Shown: positions 1 to 7,650 of the stretch, in pieces
How the letters are laid out: every line of letters begins with the position of its first letter
How positions within the stretch are numbered: position 1 is the stretch's first letter
Source: UBA6926 sp045562535
GTDB taxonomy: Bacteria; Chloroflexota; Dehalococcoidia; UBA6926
DNA: 64,000 nt
Reading direction: 5' to 3'
Assembly (NCBI GenBank): GCA_045562535.1
Contig: JBJKVP010000004.1
Coordinates: 62,001 to 126,000, forward strand
The notes under the pieces: model-generated
Seen by the model: the letters and a program-made list of their open reading frames with translations, nothing else
Told to the model about the DNA's origin: nothing
The model's database searches: none
Translations under genes and position numbers: made by a program

Positions 1-1380
1 TCCACCGAGATTCTCGAATTGGGCAGCTCCCATATTTTTGGTCATATCAGCAAGCTTCGCTCCACCGAGATTCTCGAATTGGGCAGCTCCCATATTCCTC
101 GTCATATCTGCAAGCTTCGCTCCACCGAGATCCGCAAATTGAGCAGCTCCCATGTTCTTTGTCATATCTGCAAGCTTCGCTCCACCGAGATTCTCGAATT
201 GGGCTGCGCCCATATTCCTCGTCATATCTGCAAGCTTCGCTCCACCGAGACTCTGGAATTGGGCAGCTCCCATGTTCTTTGTCATATCGGCAAGCTTCGC
301 TCCACCAAGAGACTCGAACTGCGCAGCTCCCATATTTTTGGTCATGTCAGCAAGCTTCGCTCCACCGAGATTTTCGAATTGGGCTGCGCCCATATTCCTC
401 GTCATATCTGCAAGCTTCGCTCCACCGAGACTCTCAAATTGGGCAGCTCCCATGTTCTTTGTCATATCGGCAAGCTTCGCTCCACCAAGATCTTGGAATT
501 GAGCAGCACCCATATTCTTTGTCATATCAGCAAGTTTTGCCCCACCAAGATTCTGGAATTGCGCTGCACCCATATTCTTTGTCATATCGGCAAGCTTCGC
601 TCCACCGAGATCCGCAAATTGAGCAGCTCCCATGTTCTTCGTCATATCTGCAAGCTTCGCTCCACCCATATCTTTGAAGCCATCAGCGTTCATGTTCTTG
701 GCCATGCCAGCTACTCCGGTAGCACCCATATCTTTGAAGCCATCAGCGTTCATATTCTTGGCCATACCGGCTACTCCGGCAGCTCCCATATCTTTGAAGC
801 CATCAGCGTTCATATTCTTGGCCATGCCGGCTACTCTGGCAGCTCCCATATCTTTGAAGCCATCAGCGTTCATGTTTTTGGCCATGCCAGCTACTCCCGC
901 AGCTCCCATGTCTTTGAAACCATCGGCATTCATGTTCTTGGCCATGCCGGCTACTCCCGCAGCTCCCATGTCTTTGAAACCATCGGCATTCATGTTCTTG
1001 GCCATGCCAGCTACTCCCGCAGCTCCCATGTCTTTGAAACCATCGGCATTCATATTCTTGGCCATGCCAGCTACTCCGGTAGCACCCATATCTTTGAAGC
1101 CATCAGCATTCATATTCTTGGCCATGCCGGCTACTCCGGTAGCACCCATATCTTTGAAACCATCGGCATTCATATTCTTGGCCATGCCGGCTACTCCCGC
1201 AGCTCCCATGTCTTTGAAACCATCGGCATTCATATTCTTGGCCATGCCAGCGACTCCCGCAGCTCCCATGTCTTTGAAACCATCGGCGTTCATATTCTTG
1301 GCCATATCTCTTACTTTATCTGTACCCATATCTTTGAAACCAGCAGCATTCATGTTCTGAGCTAATTTTGCGGTTTCAGT
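1..1380. repeat. Tandem 60-bp coding repeats, two related families
   Basis: Exact 60-base periodicity: copies at 1-660 form family A (11 copies), 661-1320 form family B (11 copies), and 1321-1380 is a degenerate B copy at the junction with unique sequence. Copies within a family differ at only a few bases. This suggests recent expansion and homogenisation by unequal recombination or slippage, so copy number may vary between cells or be wrong in an assembly. The array continues past the left edge. Because 60 is a multiple of 3, several frames are open on both strands; only the minus frame continues into a signal peptide. Confidence 0.95.
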
Positions 1381-2172
1381 ACTTCCTAATTTATTGAAAT
1401 CAGCTACTTTGGCTTGATTAAGCGAATCGATTGCTTTTTGCGGATCTATTGGCCCTTTTGGGGCTCCCACTGGTGATGTACCTGTCTTTGCTCCTGGTGC
1501 AACTCCTGATGTAGCTCCTGTACCAGTTCCTCCTGGAGTCGCAGGCCCTTTGGGACCCGTAGCCCCTGTACCAGTTCCTCCTGGAGTCGCAGGCCCTTTG
1601 GGACCCGTAGCCCCTGTACCAGTTCCTCCTGGAGTCGCAGGCCCTTTGGGACCCGTAGCTCCTGTACCAGTTCCTCCTGGAGTCGCAGGCCCTTTGGGAC
1701 CCGTAGCTCCTGTACCAGTTCCTCCTGGAGTTGCAGGCCCTTTGGGACCCGTAGCCCCTGGACCAGTATGTCCTGTAGGTGAACTAGGCGAACTCGGGCT
1801 CGCTCCGGGTGATGCCGGAGAAGGAGAAGATGGCGCAGGTGATGGTGATGATGGCGCAGGTGATGGTGACGATGGCGCAGGTGATGGTGATGATGGCGCA
1901 GGTGATGGTGATGATGGCGCAGGTGTTGGCGCAGGTGTTGGCGCAGGTGTTGGCGCAGGTGTTGGCGCAGGTGCTGGTGATGGTGATGGTGATGGTGATG
2001 GTGATGGTGATGGCGACGCCATTGGTCCTGGAGAACCATGTGGACCACCATGGGAAGCAAAAGCTGGGGTTATAGGTGCGAAAAGCATAATGAGAGTTAT
2101 TAATATAGATACAACCATATTAAGACGTCGACCATATTTATTGTTTACAAAACTATTATCTATTCCCCGCAT
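1..2172 (-). CDS. Large secreted repeat protein (partial, C-terminus beyond the window)
   Basis: The reading frame opens at the ATG at 2172 and stays open to base 1, so at least 724 residues are encoded and the C-terminus lies outside the window. The start is well supported: AGGAG lies 7 bases upstream, and the ATG overlaps the last 13 bases of the upstream lipoprotein gene, suggesting coupled translation. Residues 1-39 form a signal peptide (basic n-region ending GRRLN, hydrophobic core, cleavage after AFA). Then follow a Pro/Ser/Ala/Thr-rich stretch (about 45-130), about five copies of a 15-residue collagen-like unit (GPKGPATPGGTGTGA, about 133-207), a linker, 11 copies of the 20-residue unit AGVAGMAKNMNADGFKDMGA (285-504) preceded by one degenerate copy, and at least 11 copies of AKLADMTKNMGAAQFENLGG (505-724). 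The two repeat families share the pattern V/L3-M6-K8-N9-M10-F15-M/L18-G19, so they are probably homologous. I recognise no known family; a cell-surface or extracellular structural role is inference. Confidence 0.8.
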   Translation of the reverse strand, partial: MRGIDNSFVNNKYGRRLNMVVSILITLIMLFAPITPAFASHGGPHGSPGPMASPSPSPSPSPSPSPAPAPTPAPTPAPTPAPTPAPSSPSPAPSSPSPAPSSPSPAPSSPSPAPSSPSPASPGASPSSPSSPTGHTGPGATGPKGPATPGGTGTGATGPKGPATPGGTGTGATGPKGPATPGGTGTGATGPKGPATPGGTGTGATGPKGPATPGGTGTGATSGVAPGAKTGTSPVGAPKGPIDPQKAIDSLNQAKVADFNKLGSTETAKLAQNMNAAGFKDMGTDKVRDMAKNMNADGFKDMGAAGVAGMAKNMNADGFKDMGAAGVAGMAKNMNADGFKDMGATGVAGMAKNMNADGFKDMGATGVAGMAKNMNADGFKDMGAAGVAGMAKNMNADGFKDMGAAGVAGMAKNMNADGFKDMGAAGVAGMAKNMNADGFKDMGAARVAGMAKNMNADGFKDMGAAGVAGMAKNMNADGFKDMGATGVAGMAKNMNADGFKDMGGAKLADMTKNMGAAQFADLGGAKLADMTKNMGAAQFQNLGGAKLADMTKNMGAAQFQDLGGAKLADMTKNMGAAQFESLGGAKLADMTRNMGAAQFENLGGAKLADMTKNMGAAQFESLGGAKLADMTKNMGAAQFQSLGGAKLADMTRNMGAAQFENLGGAKLADMTKNMGAAQFADLGGAKLADMTRNMGAAQFENLGGAKLADMTKNMGAAQFENLGG
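1530..2020. repeat. 45-bp collagen-like minisatellite and short Pro-codon repeats
   Basis: About five near-identical 45-bp units lie at roughly 1530-1765 and encode the Gly-rich 15-residue repeat on the minus strand. From about 1815 to 1920 an 18-bp unit repeats (APSSPS on the minus strand). From 1920 to 1975 there is a 12-bp unit (APTP), and from 1975 to 2015 a 6-bp unit (SP). All units are multiples of three and keep the minus-strand frame open. These are the low-complexity stalk of the repeat protein. Confidence 0.85.
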
Positions 2173-2960
2173 TGGAACGCTCCTAACAATCTGTTAAATC
2201 TAAGCTGAGCTGTTGTAGCATCAGCACCTGTTGCTGTTAAAGTAAATCCTCTATCTAAAGAACCAGAAGTATCTGATGGAGCGCAAACCCAGACTCCCAT
2301 CAAACCTCCAGTCAAAGTACCTTCAGCATCTTTAATCGAAAAAGAAGCATACTTTCCTTCAATTTTATTATCTTCTGAATCTGAATTAACTTCTATGGGG
2401 CCATCATTTATCGCGGAAAATTCCACTGTTGGTTGGCTAGCTGTTAATACAGAGTATGATGAGTTTAATAGTTCATCTGCATTATCTGTCCAAGGTCTCC
2501 AGTAAAGTTGAACAGAAACACCGTTATAGTCGAAAATCACTATACCCGAATCATTCTCTGCGTCGTTTTTCAACCACCCATAAGTTTCAATATCCGTACT
2601 TTCGACCCCTTGAAGAACTCCCTTTTTCAGAACGAAAAACCCTTCATAAAGTTCCGGTTCTTTAGGCTCAGGTGCAGGAGGTGCCTCTGGCTTAGGTTCT
2701 TCTTTCTTGGGTTCTGGTTTAGGTTCTTCTTTTTTAGGCTCCTCTGCCTTAGGTTCTGGTTTAGGTTCTTCTTTTTTAGGCTCCTCTGCCTTTTGGGCAG
2801 GTGCCTCTGTAGATGCCGTAGAGGTCGTTTCCGAAGATGTTTCCTGCTGGGCAGTTGGAGTCGATTCCCCTCCTCCACAAGCTACAAACAAAAAGGTAGC
2901 GGAAGCAACTAGAAAACTAACTGCAAATAAGCGGAAGGAAAAGGCGTTTACAAATTTCAA
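2160..2960 (-). CDS. Lipoprotein with Pro/Glu/Lys-rich linker and unknown C-terminal domain
   Basis: I place the start at the TTG at 2960, because AAAGGAGA lies about 8 bases upstream; a longer frame from 3020 has no such site. The resulting 266-residue protein begins with a lipoprotein signal peptide ending in the lipobox LFVAC followed by GGG. A Ser/Thr/Ala segment leads into a repeated PKKEEPKPEP linker (about residues 55-105), which probably spans cell-envelope material. The C-terminal 150 residues form a globular domain rich in acidic and hydrophobic residues; I do not recognise its family. The gene overlaps the start of the large repeat protein by 13 bases, so the two are likely made together, perhaps as an anchored partner and a secreted polymer (inference). 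Confidence 0.75.
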   Translation of the reverse strand: MKFVNAFSFRLFAVSFLVASATFLFVACGGGESTPTAQQETSSETTSTASTEAPAQKAEEPKKEEPKPEPKAEEPKKEEPKPEPKKEEPKPEAPPAPEPKEPELYEGFFVLKKGVLQGVESTDIETYGWLKNDAENDSGIVIFDYNGVSVQLYWRPWTDNADELLNSSYSVLTASQPTVEFSAINDGPIEVNSDSEDNKIEGKYASFSIKDAEGTLTGGLMGVWVCAPSDTSGSLDRGFTLTATGADATTAQLRFNRLLGAFQCGE

Positions 2961-3082
2961 GCAAATGTCTCCTTTAAAATAAAAATTATCATATGGATTC
3001 CGTCCAAAAAAGAACCTCAAAACTGAAGTTTTTAATGGGTGGCAAACGACCCATCATCCTTAACATAAGCCACACTCACGTT

Positions 3083-3111
3083 ATTATAATGAAGTTGAAA
3101 ACCCTAAACAA
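3083..3111 (-). promoter_or_regulatory. Sigma-70-like promoter for the lipoprotein/repeat-protein operon
   Basis: On the minus strand TTGTTT (3106-3111) and a perfect TATAAT (3083-3088) are separated by 17 bases. The start of transcription would be near 3076, giving a 5' leader of about 115 bases. That leader contains a 6-bp hairpin (ATGGGT/ACCCAT, 3035-3054) followed by an AAAACT/AGTTTT inverted repeat. I see no recognised riboswitch in it. Confidence 0.55.
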
Positions 3112-3135
3112 GCATATAACACTGATTTGTAAATT

Positions 3136-3624
3136 TTATTCCAATACTTGTATCGAATGAGCCCTCGGTTCACCTTCTTGAAGAAGCCCAGAAACAGAGA
3201 TTCTCGTACCGACATTTAAATCCTCAATTCGAATTCGAACAGGTTTATTGATCTTAGTGTCTTGGTTGATATCTATTTCTAATTCTCCTCTTGCGGTCTC
3301 GAGTTTCAGCGAGGTGCGATCTATTTCCTTTATTGTTCCGATCACAGCTTGTCTGTTCATACTTTGCTCATTGCGAAACTCTGAATTTCTCAAATTTTGC
3401 AAATCTTCCCTTGTTAGTTCTCCGGATTGTATTTTTTCCCTAATTGAAGCCATATCGTTATTTGAAACCGGCATCCGACTCGCTTCAGATGAAACATCTG
3501 GAGTCATCTGGGTACTGACGGGCTCAACTCCAACAGCACTTCTTCCTAGAGCAAAAGATCCTCCCACGGAGACCCCGTATATAGCAATTAGTACTAGCAA
3601 AAAAACAAATCTATTTCTCTCCAT
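3136..3624 (-). CDS. Membrane-anchored protein with DUF5666-like domain
   Basis: This 162-residue protein has an N-terminal membrane segment (about residues 8-27, a signal anchor) and a polar, probably helical stretch (45-90). The C-terminal beta-rich domain (about 90-162, containing TIKEIDRTSLKLETARGELEIDI in part) resembles DUF5666/OB-like domains found in bacterial envelope proteins. AGAGGAG lies 7 bases before the ATG. It is the last gene of the MacAB-type operon, 23 bases after the permease, which suggests an accessory envelope role. The DUF5666 assignment is by pattern only. Confidence 0.6.
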   Translation of the reverse strand: MERNRFVFLLVLIAIYGVSVGGSFALGRSAVGVEPVSTQMTPDVSSEASRMPVSNNDMASIREKIQSGELTREDLQNLRNSEFRNEQSMNRQAVIGTIKEIDRTSLKLETARGELEIDINQDTKINKPVRIRIEDLNVGTRISVSGLLQEGEPRAHSIQVLE

Positions 3625-3647
3625 TGTTCACTCCTCTAGCAACTTAT

Positions 3648-4865
3648 CTATTCATATCTCAAAGCATCAATAGGATTAAGCTTTGCCGCTCGAGCAGCAG
3701 GATAAATGCCGAAAAATAGTCCGATAACTCCTGCAACTGTTAATGCTAGTATGGCAATATCCGCGGTTATTACAGTTTCAAAATCTGGGCCAAAAAGACG
3801 TAACCTATTTATCGAATAAGATATAAGAGCTCCCAAAGATGCTCCAATAACTCCGCCACTTACGCTAATTAGGACGGCCTCAGTAATAAATTGCCCCAAG
3901 ATATCTCTTTTTTTTGCCCCCAATGCTTTCCTAATACCAATTTCTCTTGTGCGCTCCGTAACAGAAACTAACATTATATTCATTATCCCAATTCCGCCCA
4001 CAAACAAGGATATACCAGCAATAGATCCCAACAAGACGACTAAAGCCGCTGTCGCTTCATTCAAGGTGTTAATAACATCTTGTAAATTAGTAACGGAAAA
4101 ATCATCTTCAGTCGTACGATGACTAAATCTAAGTATGTCTGAAATTTGCTCTTTTGGATCTTCAACGGTTTTATCTACCAAATCACCATTTGAAATAGAT
4201 TGAACATTTATCGTCGAGATTGAAATTTCACCTTGGGTAGTCCTCTCTGAAGTTAATCTATAATAGGCTGTCGTCAGAGGCACAAAGATCTGGCCGTCTT
4301 CAGAGCCAAATCTTGCTCCACCGCCTTTTTCCTCTAGTACTCCTATAACTTTGAACCTTCTTCCATTAATAGAAACATATTCGTTAATTGGTAGCCTTTC
4401 ATCAAAAATATCTTTTGCGACCTCGTAACCGAGCACAACCACTTCGTTTCTATTCTTAACGTGTGAGGGTGATAAAAAATTCCCGGAATCAATTTCAAGG
4501 TTTCGAACAGACGCGTAAACACCAGTAACCCCGTTAACAACCGCTGATGTCTCCTCTCCTCTAAAAGTAATAGATGCGGGAGCTGTTATCTGCGGTGCTA
4601 CCAGAAAATTAGTGCGGGGATCTGATGCAATTAAATTGGCATCAGCAAGGGTTAGGTTCCCATCGGATTTAGGGGAGACAAATAAAAGATCTGTTCCTAG
4701 AGCTTCGATTTGTGCTGTGATTGCCTGTTGGGTGCCTCTGCCGATAGACATTAACGATATAACAGCAGCAACACCTATAACTATTCCTAATAAAGTCAAA
4801 AAGGTCCGTAATTTATTGGCGGTAACTGAAAAAATAGCCATCATGAATACGGATTTAATTTTCAT
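3648..4865 (-). CDS. MacB-type ABC transporter permease (FtsX family)
   Basis: This 405-residue protein has the MacB/FtsX architecture: one N-terminal membrane helix (about residues 17-40), a large extracytoplasmic domain (about 45-270), then three helices near the C-terminus (about 275-300, 330-360 and 365-395). The motif GIGIMNIMLVSVTERTREIG is typical of the family. Its ATG overlaps the end of the ATPase gene by 11 bases, so the two are co-translated. Unlike full MacB, the ATPase is a separate protein. The family exports peptides, macrolides or lipoproteins; the substrate here cannot be read from sequence. Confidence 0.88.
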   Translation of the reverse strand: MKIKSVFMMAIFSVTANKLRTFLTLLGIVIGVAAVISLMSIGRGTQQAITAQIEALGTDLLFVSPKSDGNLTLADANLIASDPRTNFLVAPQITAPASITFRGEETSAVVNGVTGVYASVRNLEIDSGNFLSPSHVKNRNEVVVLGYEVAKDIFDERLPINEYVSINGRRFKVIGVLEEKGGGARFGSEDGQIFVPLTTAYYRLTSERTTQGEISISTINVQSISNGDLVDKTVEDPKEQISDILRFSHRTTEDDFSVTNLQDVINTLNEATAALVVLLGSIAGISLFVGGIGIMNIMLVSVTERTREIGIRKALGAKKRDILGQFITEAVLISVSGGVIGASLGALISYSINRLRLFGPDFETVITADIAILALTVAGVIGLFFGIYPAARAAKLNPIDALRYE

Positions 4866-5586
4866 TATTAGCTACCCTATTTAATAAATATTTATCAGCT
4901 ATCAGTGTTTTATCTGAAACTGGCTTATCTGACACGATAGAACCATCTCTAAAAGTAATCACTCTGTCGTTATAGTTAGCGATTTCTTCCTCATGGGTGA
5001 CAACAACTACGGTGATTTTTGAATTTTTATTTAGTTGTTGAAGAATCGCCATGATTTCCACGCCCGTTTTAGAATCAAGATTTCCTGTAGGTTCATCTGC
5101 AAGAATTATTGAAGGTCGTTTTACCAAAGCGCGAGCAATTCCAACCCGCTGTTGCTGCCCACCCGACAATTCTGAAGGTTTATGGTTTTTTCTATCATCT
5201 ATACCAACTTTTTCGAGCGCCTCTAAAGCTCTCGTTTTAGTATTTTTCGAACCATCGTAGAGCAAAGGAAGTTCCACATTTGCTAACGCGGTCAACCTAG
5301 GAAGCAAATTATATGTCTGGAATATAAACCCTATATTTGTACTTCGGATATCCGCTAATTCGTTTTCGGACAATTCTTCAACTTTGCGGTCCTTAAGTAA
5401 ATATGTGCCCGCAGTAGGAACGTCTAAGCATCCAACAATGTTCATTAATGTAGACTTACCAGATCCAGATGGTCCCATGACAGCAACCATCTCGCCCGCT
5501 TCTATTGAAAGATTGACATTGTTCAAGGCTTTTATCAAAGAAGGGCCTATTTGGTATGTCTTCGTAACATTCTGAAGAGATATCAT
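4855..5586 (-). CDS. MacB/LolD-type ABC transporter ATPase
   Basis: The protein of 243 residues carries every ABC ATPase motif: Walker A GPSGSGKST, Q-loop FQTYNLLP, signature LSGGQQQRVGIARAL, Walker B ILADEPTGNLD and the H-loop VTHE. The E-P-T-G-N-L-D run is typical of the MacB/LolD group. I choose the ATG at 5586, with GGGAGG about 10 bases upstream and 4 bases after the previous stop; a GTG at 5604 in the same frame would add six residues. It energises the adjacent FtsX-type permease. Confidence 0.9.
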   Translation of the reverse strand: MISLQNVTKTYQIGPSLIKALNNVNLSIEAGEMVAVMGPSGSGKSTLMNIVGCLDVPTAGTYLLKDRKVEELSENELADIRSTNIGFIFQTYNLLPRLTALANVELPLLYDGSKNTKTRALEALEKVGIDDRKNHKPSELSGGQQQRVGIARALVKRPSIILADEPTGNLDSKTGVEIMAILQQLNKNSKITVVVVTHEEEIANYNDRVITFRDGSIVSDKPVSDKTLIADKYLLNRVANNEN

Positions 5587-5590
5587 ATTA

Positions 5591-7315
5591 CTAGGGCCTC
5601 CCACCTGGCGGTCCAGTCGGTTGTTGAGATCGACCCCTCGAAGCTCGAGAAACCGACCTCAGTTGATTATTAAGATCGATCTCTTCTTCAGCCGTGAATT
5701 CAACGATCACTTCTTCTCCGTCAAGTAGGCCTTCTTCAACTATTACTACGAATTCATCTCCAGGGCCCATTTTTATATATTTATTTTGAGGTACGCCGTT
5801 TTCGTTCATAACCCTAACAAAGGGTTCAGTATAGGAACCTTGCACGGCCTTAACAGGGATCAATAACACGTTTTTGTATTCCCTAGTAACGATGGACGCC
5901 GTTGCGCTCATACCCTCAAGCAAAGTGACGTTTTTTGGCGGGTCAATTTGTACGTTAACAGTGTAAGTAACCAACCCATTTTGCGTTTGTGCTACCGGAG
6001 AGATTTGTGAAACAACACCTAGGATCTCCTCGTCTGGCAAAGCATCCATTAGTATTGTAGCTTCCGCTCCTATTGAGATATAAAGAACATCTATTTCGTC
6101 TATTTGCCCTTCAAGTTCAATAATATTAGGATCCAGGATTTCAACAGCAGTGGCATGGGCTCCAAAAGGTTGTTCTTCTTGAATATTGACTCTAGATACG
6201 ATTCCCGAGATTGGGGCAACTATTCTTATTTGTTGTTCAATGGAGTCCACCAGAATTCTTGCTGAAGATACCTCAGCACGCTTTAAACTCAGCTCCAGTG
6301 AATCTGGCCCTTTAAGAACATCTTCTAGTAATTCGTTAGCCAACAGTAATTTTTCAGTTTCTTTGTTTATCAATAATTGAGCGGTCGACAGTGCCTTTTC
6401 AGCTAATGCTTCATTTTTTATTAGATCATCGTTTGCATTGGAATAAGCTTTCCAAGCGTTATCAATTTCGTTATTAACACATCGAGTCCCCAGTGGTGCC
6501 TCTACCGAATCACATTCCCCAGTAATTCGCTCAGGATGAAAATTCCTCCACCCCCATATCAAAGTTTCATCCCATGCTGTAGAAAGATCGTCTACCGGCG
6601 CTTGAGTCGCGTATTGAGCATAGTTGATATCAGTAGAAAGTGTTCCGTTAAAAAGAAGAGATAAATCGATGGATAAAGAATCCAATAGGATAGAAGGGCC
6701 AATCATTTTCTCAATAGAATTATTGTAATCTTTTGGCTTGATCCCAATCCAACTAACTAGCGAACTCACATAGGTATCTCGTGATTCAGTTAATGTAGTC
6801 TGGTTATTATCTACCGTTCTACCCCATTGTTTTTGTAAGGAAATCAAATTGAATTCCGCGTTGTTCAAATTAGCTGACGCCTCATCAACGTCTTTTTGGC
6901 TCTGATCGATTAACTCATCCAAAGAATCTTGCGCTTCGCGTAATTTTATTTTTGCAGCAGATAATAATTCAACTCTGTTTGCGACAGTTTCTGTATCTAA
7001 TTGAAGAAGTGTATCCCCTTCTGAAACAAGGTCGGCAGCTCGAACATAGATTTCTTCTGCTGTTCCAGCATTTCCAAGAGTGATCTGATATTTATCCGGA
7101 TAAATTAAACTCCCTGTAAATGATACGGAATTAACAAGGTCTCCTTTTTGGGCCGCTACCAATCTCTCGGTGGCACTAAGATTATCAACAGTTGTTTCAC
7201 CAGAGCCTGCACTGATAAGTCGAAATGAAAGAAAAATAGATAAAGCTAGGACAGTTAACAGAACTACCCATTGCAATCGGCTAAGTTTAGCTCTCCAATT
7301 GTTGATCATTTCCAC
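5591..7315 (-). CDS. Periplasmic-adaptor (HlyD/MacA-like) subunit with long insertion
   Basis: The 574-residue protein starts at a GTG with GAGGAG 9 bases upstream; an ATG two codons later is possible. A membrane anchor spans about residues 15-32. A split lipoyl/barrel-sandwich half (residues about 70-110, LVSEGDTLLQLD) is followed by a coiled coil. The second half resumes at about 370 (RIVAPISGIVSRVN), then beta-barrel and membrane-proximal domains follow, ending in a Gln/Pro/Gly-rich tail. MacA proteins are usually about 370-400 residues. Here the coiled-coil hairpin is interrupted by some 150 extra residues (about 160-315) containing two Cys. It leads the four-gene efflux operon 5'-adaptor, ATPase, permease, DUF5666-3'. 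Confidence 0.8.
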   Translation of the reverse strand: MEMINNWRAKLSRLQWVVLLTVLALSIFLSFRLISAGSGETTVDNLSATERLVAAQKGDLVNSVSFTGSLIYPDKYQITLGNAGTAEEIYVRAADLVSEGDTLLQLDTETVANRVELLSAAKIKLREAQDSLDELIDQSQKDVDEASANLNNAEFNLISLQKQWGRTVDNNQTTLTESRDTYVSSLVSWIGIKPKDYNNSIEKMIGPSILLDSLSIDLSLLFNGTLSTDINYAQYATQAPVDDLSTAWDETLIWGWRNFHPERITGECDSVEAPLGTRCVNNEIDNAWKAYSNANDDLIKNEALAEKALSTAQLLINKETEKLLLANELLEDVLKGPDSLELSLKRAEVSSARILVDSIEQQIRIVAPISGIVSRVNIQEEQPFGAHATAVEILDPNIIELEGQIDEIDVLYISIGAEATILMDALPDEEILGVVSQISPVAQTQNGLVTYTVNVQIDPPKNVTLLEGMSATASIVTREYKNVLLIPVKAVQGSYTEPFVRVMNENGVPQNKYIKMGPGDEFVVIVEEGLLDGEEVIVEFTAEEEIDLNNQLRSVSRASRGRSQQPTGPPGGRP

Positions 7316-7650
7316 AACGACCTACTCCTCTATCTCTCTATTGTACCCATTATCTGATCTCAACGATCCAATTATTACACACATATATGAAGATATTATT
7401 AAGGTAATTCAATTCGATAAAGGTTACTACTACATGTTTTCTAGCGTCAAATTCGATCTGTTCGATCTTGTAAACAGACTGGATCCCAAGAATCCGATAT
7501 CGTATAGTAGCCAACAAATCACACAAATAAGTGGTTTTGATCAAATATACATATACATACGAGTCATAAAGAAATTCTAAAGTACGCTAAAGAGCATATT
7601 TTTGAGGCCGTTGAAGCCACATTGTTTGATTTTCTAAGGACAACATAAAT
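7316..7650. other. Divergent intergenic region
   Basis: This AT-rich stretch separates the efflux operon from the plus-strand lipoprotein and must hold both promoters. I see no convincing -35/-10 pair, RNA gene or hairpin. The open frames crossing it are short, have no ribosome binding site, and look accidental. Confidence 0.5.

Noticed and set aside
19..1365. Long plus-strand frames over the 60-bp repeats (448 residues and shadows)
   Set aside because: They stay open only because the unit is 60 bases. They have no ribosome site, signal or unique flanks, while the minus frame joins a signal peptide, ribosome site and upstream gene.
1..1380. CRISPR array
   Set aside because: The 60-bp units are contiguous, with no unique spacers, and they are in-frame coding repeats.
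1550..2197. Plus- and minus-strand Gly- or His-rich frames over the 45-bp repeats
   Set aside because: They are antisense or out-of-frame readings of the proline-rich stalk and collagen-like part of the repeat protein.
7170..7580. 136-codon plus-strand frame
   Set aside because: It starts inside the adaptor gene and has no ribosome site or recognisable composition.
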